Positions 9,101 to 19,000 of a stretch of 20,741 nt of DNA are shown piece by piece. Position numbers and translations under genes: made by a program. Source of the DNA: Reticulitermes lucifugus (Eukaryota > Arthropoda > Insecta > Blattodea > Rhinotermitidae). Numbering within the stretch: the stretch's first letter is position 1; every line of letters begins with the position of its first letter. The notes beneath the pieces were generated by a model. That model ran no database searches. It had not been told where the DNA came from and was given only the letters and a program-made list of their open reading frames with translations. The stretch spans positions 1,250 to 21,990 of the forward strand of contig JAKCWW010010212.1 of NCBI GenBank assembly GCA_026260175.1. The letters are read 5' to 3'.

Positions 9101-12100
9101 CTTTATTTGAAAACAAAAGTATGTTTATGGCAGTTTTATAAAAAAAAACAGCCTTGTACATCATGGTTACAACTGTGCCAATCGGTACGCTTTGCAGGGG
9201 CCCAAAAATCCTAGATATGGCACTGAAACTCATTTTTGATGTTATGTAGAGTCGTTGTTAACAAGCTGTTACTAGCAGATTTATGTTTTTTATGTTTACT
9301 TATATGCTGTTGGACATACGAAACATAACTTTTGTTTATTTTCTAACTGCTGCTTCTTCCCTGATGGCACAAACAAACAGTTTGTTTTTGCCTTTACTGA
9401 AAGAAATTTGAAAACGGTGTTGACATCAGTCCATACTAGGATACTGGTGGAGAAATCTTGTGCCACCACTCAACATTCACAGTAGTGCAACACCACATAA
9501 GGAGCCATGTTTTGTAATAGAGGAAGTAGTAGAAAAATAGTGAAAGGTCAGGTGCTTTGCTGAACTACAGCAGCCTTATCGTGTTGCACTTCATTTCCTT
9601 AGTGCTGGCAAGCCAGTGCCGGACACAGCTGTACTGTAACATTTGACTGGATGCTACTGTCCTTGCTTATACACCTGTTCCTGCTGCTTGGCCACAAAAT
9701 GATGCAGCCAACCAGTCAGTGGTGCCAACATTGAAGTGTGGCACTGTACCTGCCAAGCAAGTGCAGTGGATTAGGTAGCAGAATTTTCTGCAGATGTCAG
9801 GGTTGTATCTTCATGACTTACTCATGATGGCCTTGCTTCGACAGAAGTGGCACACCACCTTACACGAAGGTAAATGCACAGCTGTCTCTGTGCGTATCAC
9901 GAAGCATGCAGGGGGAGTAGGTACAGCTCCAGTCATTCTTAATCTCAGTGAGTGGTAAGCCTCATGCCCTAGTCACTTTACCGCTGAGGAAAGAACCTCC
10001 AGTACCTGTTGAAGAGGAGGCAGGTTGGGCCCCAGAACTGGTCAGGACATTTTGGGGAAGAGATAATTCTCTTCCCCCGTTGAAATTTTAACCCTGGACC
10101 GTCTAGCTCATAGTCTAGTCACTATACTGACTGAGCTACCTTTATGTGCCGCTGGGGAAGCAACCAGCAACTGGTGGGTTTCTTTTAAAAAGTGGTAAAG
10201 TTTTGCAGGCTCCTTACCATGAAGAAATCTGGCAGGAGACCGTCCCAGGAGACTGAGAAGTCGGTGCCCATTTGAGCAACGTCAGAGAGCTGCAGGTGGG
10301 TGTCCTGCCCCTGCACAGCCAGCAGAGATGTGACCCCCGCAGCAAACCACGTGTACAAGAGATATGATGCCATGTAGCCAGTTATGAACACCGTCTTGCA
10401 GGAGACTCCCTGTGGCTCCTTACTGAAGCCTGAAAGTGGCACATGGCTGAACATTGTAATGCTGTTCTGTGCATGATATATGGCGTTTTTTATTATTTGA
10501 AACAAGATTTTGTTAAGTGCATCACACATACATACTACAGGAACATGACTTTCTGACAAAGTGGAAGTTCTGTCAACCTTTAGAACCACAGTACGTATCA
10601 CCACCGCAGTACGTATCACCACCGCAGTACGTATCACCACCGCAGTACGTATCACCACCACAGTACGTATCACCTACATTAAAGTTATAAAACTCTGCCT
10701 CAGAGGAAACGTACTGCATGTGCATTACAAAGAAAGCCAGTCATTATTGCTTGGTAAAATATTTGCTGTTTGAAATGCATAAATGCATTTTGTAAGCAAA
10801 ATGTTGAATTTTTAAATACTGAAATAGTTGGTACATGTCATTTCCAGAGTGTTTTAAATGATGTTGATTCAATTATGTGCTTATTCATAATAGTTACTAC
10901 AATTCAGGTGGATGTGAAACCGAAATAACAAGTTAGGAAATGTCCACATAATGTAACAACTCTGGCATTTCGGAGATTCGAGGTTCTGAGTCTTTTGGGA
11001 TGTTACACTGTGTGATTGGTAAATAAATGCAGTGCAATGTCACAGAGGGTTTGAGTCTTCAAACATGGCACGTGTTACATTTTGTTGAATTATGTAGAAA
11101 ACCGTAAGACTTGCAGAAAAGCGTATTGACGTAAAATAATTGTTTTATTTTATCGTTGTGTGCAATACTTGTAACTGCTGTAAATATTTAGTGCCACACT
11201 CGATGGTTCCTCCACCTTGTTGAAGTCATCTTTTGCCGGTTGAGGAGCCTGGCATGCTTCAGTGAACGTGAAAGCTATGCCGGCAGCAGACTAGTTGCTG
11301 GTAGGGCCATCCAAGTCCATTAGGTAGTTATTGAATTGTTACATATGGGCAGACGCACAAATGTGATGCAGCTAATAGGCACATCTTTGCAACTTTCCAT
11401 TTTTACATGCCAAACATTTCTCTTAAAAGTGATGTAGCCTAGTTTTGGTGCTTCAACTTGCTGCACGCCTGCTAATTGTACTGTCTTCTTCTAAGTACTG
11501 TTTAAGGGTGCTGTCAGTCGCTAAGATTGTACAGAACTGGTGGAATTATACTGACTATTGAGTGTTCATGCAATGATACTGACGGGAAAACCAAAGTACT
11601 CTAGGAAAACATGTCCTAGTGCCACTTTGTCCACCAGAAATCCCACATGGACTGGCATGGGATTGAACCTAGGCCTCCAAAGTGATAAGCTGATAACTAA
11701 CCACCTGAACTGTGGCATAGCCCATTCATACTGTTCTTCAACCAGAATTTTATTGCAACATCGTTCATTTGTGAAAAGTCAGTGCACCACCTGAAGGGGT
11801 GGGTTGCATGTCATGTGACTCAGGCAACAGCTAACCATGAGCCACACCATAGCTCAAGTGGTTGGTCACTCGTCTGTTACTGCAAAGGTCTGGGTTCAGT
11901 CCCAGGCCAGTCCATATGCGATCTGTGGTGGACAAAGTGGCAATGAGACGGGTTTTTCTGCGAATACTTCTGTGTTCGTCAGTAACTATCACTGCCCCAG
12001 TGCTCCCTGCTCATTCATTCATCTATCACTGATGCTATATGATGCTAGCAGTTGACAGCATCATTAGATCACCTTGCTGACAGGTGGCTGCCACTGCCCA

Positions 12101-15100
12101 TAGTGTGATCTCCACCCACGTCCATGGTTTGGGCTGTCCAGACAGGAACTTGGCAGTCTTCAGTGATGCTATGCGGAAGCTGATAGCCAGCAGCATAAGT
12201 GCTATCACCAAACATACCAACCACAGCGAACCAGTGAAGGTTAGGATGAACACATCTTGAGTGATGGGCAAACCGGCAGCTCTGTATGCCAGCATGCGCC
12301 TGGATAAATAAGCTCAATTACTTCAGTGACAATTACAACTTCACAATTTATTAGCAGCCATCAACACATTAATCCTTTCTAGAGTAGAGGGAATGTTTCT
12401 GCAGTGAACACAACTTTCTTTCTGCATGTCATAAACATTTAAGAAACTTTCACATTGGGTCATCTTCAGGTCCACAGACCTAAAAACATTAGACAAAAAT
12501 GAAATCTGCGCTCTTCTGGGATATTATGTAGTGTTGAGTGGTAGTTCTGTACCGACGTCTCTGGACAGCGTATCGGTCCCATCTTCAAGAGTCAAGACCT
12601 TGAAGATGGGACTGATAGGTTGAACCCAAACTTTGGTGCAGAACTACCAATCAACGCTGCATAATATCGCAGAAGAGCGAGACAAAAATGTTTACATAAC
12701 TTCGCTTGTAATATTGAAGGAAACTGAGATTCTGCATTCCTTTTACACTGTCACTGTATTATGTTACATCAAATTGTGTAAATGTATGTGTCATTATCAT
12801 CAATGTTGAAATTGAATCCTACAAAATTGGGGTAATGTAAGAATTGGCCATTGAAAGTCTATAGCTAAGGATTTCTTAATGTATATCCTGTACTACTAGT
12901 TCAACAGGAGTGCTGTAATCTTAAGTTATGTTGTAGTTGATTATCGTTGCAAGGGCATATGTACAATACCTGTTGATAGGTCCATATGTATTGTTTATAG
13001 GTTTTCTTTTTGAAAGGGTTACATAAAAACTGTTATTTTACATTGCTAAATGTGCGTGTTCACCCATATTTACATACGGACTCAACGACATGCCATATTC
13101 TAAGATTATTAACCCTTTCAATCATAGTTGTTGCTGTCTCTCTCATGTATGTTAACGTCAGCTGCTTTATTGGCTTTCCTAGAAGTTACGTATGATTTTC
13201 TGTCTGTTCTTACTTCTTATATTACAGGCTGTTTCGATGTAGCCTGATGTGTGACATGTTATATAGAGATCCTGTTTCTCAGATGACTGCAGTGCTGTGG
13301 AGGTTTTTGTCATGGTCTTGTGCTGCCATTACAATGTACAGTAGAACCTCGATTATGCGAAATAAAGGGGGCGTACCCGATTTCGGATAAGCAAAATTTC
13401 GGATAATTCGGAAATTCGGTTTGACACGATAAGGTGCAATAAATATAACATTTATTCAGAAACACGTCTCACGTTAATAAAATTTATGGCACAACAAAGT
13501 GTACGATATTTACAGATACAATCAGCACACGTCAACTTTTCACAACAGACTGATGGGGAGAGGCTCAGAGGTGTGTCGCAGCAGGCAGTTGTGGGAATTG
13601 CGTAAAAAAAGGCATTTCGGTTAACCCGAGTTTCGGTTAAGCGAAGTTCGGATAACCAAGGTTCTACTGTATGTCATTGCAAAGAATGTCAATCATATTT
13701 CAAGTCATCATTGAAGGAGCTCAAGAATTCCTCATTATTCTCATATAGTTTCTTTCTATGTTTTGTATTCACAGCATTAACCATTTTATGTTTTAAATTG
13801 AGACACGTCATTTTCTGTGACATAGAAACTGAATTTTGAAAGATTATTTAGACAAACTTCAGGCTTCAAAGTATTAAGCAGGTAACAGTCTTGACCTAAA
13901 GCTTGGTCAGTCAGCCTGATACATCAATGTGCCTGCCTCACAGTTAACAGTCTTGACCTAAAGCTTGGCCAGTCAGCCTGAACATCAATGTGCCTGCCTC
14001 ACAGTTAACCCTTCAATGCTGGCCTCTGTGAACTGTGTTGAGTGCAATTTAGAGTACTTTAAATTTAAAAATCTTCCATCCTGGGCAGTAGTTGGAATTT
14101 AAACCTCAGCATCATTGAAGGCTAAGCCGTGCAGTGGGTTTGTGAAAGGAAGAGTAGTTGTTGTGTTATGCTATAAACAAGATAATGGCTCGTAGGACAA
14201 CCAGAAGTGTCACTTCACAAAAGATGCATGCTTGCAATGATGTGGATGGGTTTACATTACAGTTTTATTATTTTTACTTGCTGTGACAAATATGGTTACC
14301 ATCATCATTGTCATCTTCACCTTTCTCTTCTTAGTCATTGCAGTGTGATGAAGCTAGGTAGCCTGTTACTTGCAGCCGTGAATGTGTGTATTGTACCGGC
14401 ACTGAAGAATAACTAACTAACTCCATGGAGCAGAGTCCTTGAGAAGCTAACAGGTCGTCAGCTAGTCAAGAAATTCCCCGCGTTTTATGGAACCCGAAGG
14501 TTCATTACCGCATTCACAACAGCCCACCACCTGTCCCTGTCCTGAAGAATGGCAGATGAATATAGACAGCATATTAGTGGAATGATATTTGGTGAAAAAA
14601 CTCAAGTATTCAGAGACAAACCTGTCCCACTGTCAACTTGTCCACCACAGATACCTGCCCTGAGTCAAATCTGGGCCTTCACAGAGAGAAACCAGTGGCT
14701 AACCACCTGAGCCATGACACAGCTGTTGATTGCTGTAAAGTTTCAATTCTTCTCTCCTACAAACATTCAAATCTCCTGTCATTCTTCTTGTTACATTTAT
14801 AGTACGTACTTGCCAAGTTAAGTCTGCTTGTGAAATCGACAGTGTGTAGCGGTAACTGAATATGTAGGTGAGTCAAATGGAAAACTTACACACCTCTTGC
14901 CAGCTGATGTAGTGCACATAGGTTTGGTAGAGCTTTGTAATTTTTCAACACAGTCCCAGATCTACCATGCGCAGTACGCGTTTGTAAACTGCTGATGACT
15001 TGCTGTGCCTACAGCTGCACACTGTAGTGTCTCGGTTTTTTCGCACTTGTAAGGTTTGCATTTGACTCAGCCTTGTGTGACGGTTATACCACTGCAACTG

Positions 15101-15977
15101 GTGTCTGACATGTACCGGCTGTGCAGAGTCGGGTGCAGAAACGCTGCCACCGTTGTTCTGTCTGCAGTCACTGTGGGGTGACACAACATGAGGTCTAGTG
15201 CACCTTCTGCCAGCATCCCCAGCAATCCAACCCACACACCTTCATCATCCTGTGAGCCCCAAGAGTCACTTTCCACAAACACAACCCTGAAACACATTGC
15301 ATTCATGTTGACATGAGTTCAGCCAGCTGCAGCTTGTAGCTACGCAGATCATCACAAATATTACAGCTTGCGTGACCGATAACACCAATGTGTGTTTCAT
15401 ACTAAGGTAAGGGTAGAGCTGTCCTTGTGCACACCATTAACACATGTACGGGGAGTAGAGGTATAGCTCCCCTTATTCTTAACCTTGGCGCTGGTGGGAG
15501 GTGAGTGATTAGCTGCACGCCCCGGCCGCTTTACCCCAGATGGTACCCACTGAATAGGAGGCTGGGTGGGCCCCAGATCTTGTCTGGACATTTTTGAGAA
15601 GAGAAACATGTTTTGCTCCCTGCCAGGAATTGAACTCCAGATTGTCCAGTCCGTAGCCTAGTCACTATACCAACTGAGCTATCCGGTTGCCTTATGTGTT
15701 TATGTAGCTATTATTTCCTTAAACAGCATTAATCAAATGGCAGTTGTAATGAAGTGGTTTGTGTTTCGTTTTAAATATTATTTAGATGGACAACAGGTGC
15801 CAAAGGTTTGTGTGTACGGTGATCTGAAATAACTCGAGCTCCAAGGATTCCAAGGATGCCGTGTCTCTGGAGAAATGAGAACGATTCACTTGGTGATGCA
15901 GCATGTAAACTGCTATGGAAACCCCAAAGCACACAGATTAAGGTTTCTTTGTTAATTGCATTGCCTGTGCATCCCAT

Positions 15978-16018
<41 letters not shown>

Positions 16019-19000
16019 GCTATGTATATGGTCATTATTTTATCTGACAACTGCTGGTTGCCTCTTCCTGTTGGCCCACGTATTGTATTAATGTAGCTCA
16101 CTCATCTGACTGCCCACACGTGTGGTAGAGTATCGGTGGACGTGACAGTCGGTAGTTGTCAGATAAAATAAGGACCCTTTATGTTACACAAAGTAAGGAC
16201 CCATTGTACATATTTACTTTTATGTGGTGATGCTGTCAGTATGTACAGTATATAGCATATCATGTAGGATGATCTGTGCACTTAATGTGGAAGGATGCAA
16301 ATGTAGCAAAATTTCAGAAACTAACCTCGATTTTACCTAAAGGAAATGAGAATTTACAAAAATCCTCATTCAGGGTAGCTGAGATCTGCAACTTGGATCT
16401 TCCGAACAGCAGGAGTGCTAGTCTAGTCAGCTGGACACGTTATTCAATGCACCAGACTTTACAGTTCTAAAGTACATTCTGTGGTTGCAATCATGGTGTT
16501 AAGCTACGTGACTTACGGAACGTGATGTTATACAGTTCGGTAGACGGTTGACGATTCTCGTCTTCTGGCTTGTTCTGCTGTGTTATTAGGCGAGTTGTTC
16601 CCGACAGATATGAAGAAATGTAGCGTCTTCAGGTCAGGCAGTCCATGAAGAGACATGCGGAGCCACTGACCCGACACAACGTCGTGTCCCACAAGACCTG
16701 AGTCCTCAACTGACCCACTGTCAGAACCTCAAATCTCGGACAGTAGTCGCCAATGTTTGGAGGTGACTGCTGCCTCCATCTTTAGGTAGTCCAAGAACAT
16801 TGACTGCATAATCTGACATATTGGCAGCATTGTAAGGTAAACCACAAAATGAAATATGCTACTAGTTGTTTATATTAAGTTGTACAACTGTGTGGTTAAG
16901 ATAACCCGCGATGTGACGCCGTGTGATCTGGTAGTTACAGTCGTTTCGGAGGAACAAATTGCTTCCATCTTCAGGATCAAAGACTGTGGGGAAAAATTTT
17001 GTGGATATAGTAAGGGGTAGACAAAGGTACATGTTATAATCATGCACTATCTGCCCATGTGCCCTACTACCCTCAAGCTGGATGCAGGAACTTTTTCCAA
17101 GAGAATGGTACACGTTTACCAGACTACACGGCGTCACGTCCAAGAGGACTGTACTCTTGATAAGGCTGCCTTCAGAACCTCAGCCCTCGTGTGATATGTA
17201 CCATGTCAGTGTAGCAGTTTATCGCGTTTAGCGTTGCACTTACTTGAAGTGAAGCAGCTCCACGAGCATGTGTAAGATACGTGCGCTGTAGCCGTGCACT
17301 GCCACAGTGTGTCCCTGCTCGTCTATTTCTGTCCTACAGTCAAACTCGTAGTCCGGTTTTGCCTGGAAAGAAGTGCAGCGCACATTGTGTTTAGTAAGTC
17401 AATGCCATAGCTTTTACGACAGAGGTCCGGGTGCAGACACAAGGTAATGTTTGGAGGTTATGGGGCTGGTGGGTAGGTCTTTGCAAGAGCTTCAGTTTCC
17501 CCTAACATTATATAATCATGTGTTGGTATACCAGGCCCATTTGAGGTGGTACATTCCTGTGAAACGTTACTCAACTAAAAGACTAGAAAACACTTATGAT
17601 GTGATTGAAGGCTTCCGCCATAGTCGTAATGTTGTATAAAATCTCTCCTCGTTCACCTCGAGACCCTGAAGATGGGACAGACAAGTATTCCCGAAACGTC
17701 GGTTTCTTACCAAAAAACGACGCCAGGTAAAAACCCAAAAGATTTTACACAACAACTCTTATGATATTATGAGCTGGATATGAAGAAATTGAGGGTGTCT
17801 GAGAACAATATTGAGATGTAAGGGATAGGGGGGGAATGAGAATGGAGGAAATTACATAATGAGGAACTTCATGGTGCTCATTGTTTATCAAATATTATTA
17901 CAGTGATCAAATCAAGATGAGATGGGTGAAGCACATAGCACACATGACAGATGGAAGCTTCATACAAAGTTTTTCCCAGAAAACCTGAAGCGAAGGACCA
18001 TTTGGGAGACCTAGGTATATATGAGTAGATGATATTAAAGTCTGTCCTGAAGAACAAGTATGTGAGGGTGTGGAGTGGATGCAGCTGGTTCAGGATAGAG
18101 CTGTTTGCAGGTTTACAGGAACGTGTCAGCCTTCGGGTGCCACGAGAGAAACGGAATTTCCTGAATGACTGAGCCAGTTGCGGCTTCTGCAGCATGGAGT
18201 GAACAATAGCAATATATGTAGGATGATAAGTTGTGGTCACTCGTCACTGTCGGCAGTACTCGTTACAAAATGTGATGCAAGGCGTAGTGTCTCTACATGC
18301 CATTCATTTTTGCATCACGTTTATCTTGTTAGTTTCTGTAACTTATTTATATTTCCATCATATGCCTATGTTACTTGGTGGACAAGTAACATAGGAATGT
18401 TACTGCCATTAATGCATATGATGTGACATGGTGCTGTCAGTGGTGAGTGTCAAGTCTTTGTGTCTGCACTCAGTAGGCCTACACAGTCACCATGGCCAAA
18501 AGTACTGGAAGGGTAAAGACATTCTGCCATTCATTACGGGTTCTAACCATATGTTGTTCATGTGAAACATAGAGAATGAAGCTTGTCACTGTATTCAGAC
18601 ATTTTAATGCTACAATGCCATCCTCTGCGCATTGTATGGAGTGCATTTCAGGGTAAATTACATTTATAACTCCTTCATCCTGGGCAGTAACTAGAATTTA
18701 ACCCACCACATCATTGAAGGATTAATGGTAAATATATTGCTTGACTAAACTTTAAATTATCTTAACACTGTAAGGTTTAGTTGTAACTGTGCTTTTGATA
18801 TAAAGCTCAGTAGCTAGTGCTGTGTTGTGTATTGAGCCCTTGATAAAGCTCTGAGGGTCAAAATGTGTCAGACTATGGGTCCTGATAGGAGCTGATTATG
18901 CTTTTATTTTATAGCTGCTTGTTTTTTGATTCATTTAATACAGTGGTGTGATCTGTAATGTTACATTACACAGTATTAATTAATTAATTAATTAATTAAT

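Noticed and set aside
12069-12317. Alternative minus-strand frame over the receptor pore exon
   Set aside because: Shadow frame. The frame used in the call contains M1 and the CQQG pore motif and fits the phases of its neighbours.
15625-15694. A genuine tRNA gene on the minus strand, from the A- and B-box match
   Set aside because: The acceptor and anticodon arms do not close as a tRNA, and the sequence continues into a SINE body shared with 9905-10153.
16862-17143. Minus-strand frame of 93 codons beginning [12 protein letters not shown]
   Set aside because: The peptide recurs in many insect predictions and includes the hammerhead-like motif. I treat it as a dispersed repeat.
17878-18240. 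Minus-strand frame of 120 codons
   Set aside because: It is the antisense of the LINE fragment read on the plus strand.
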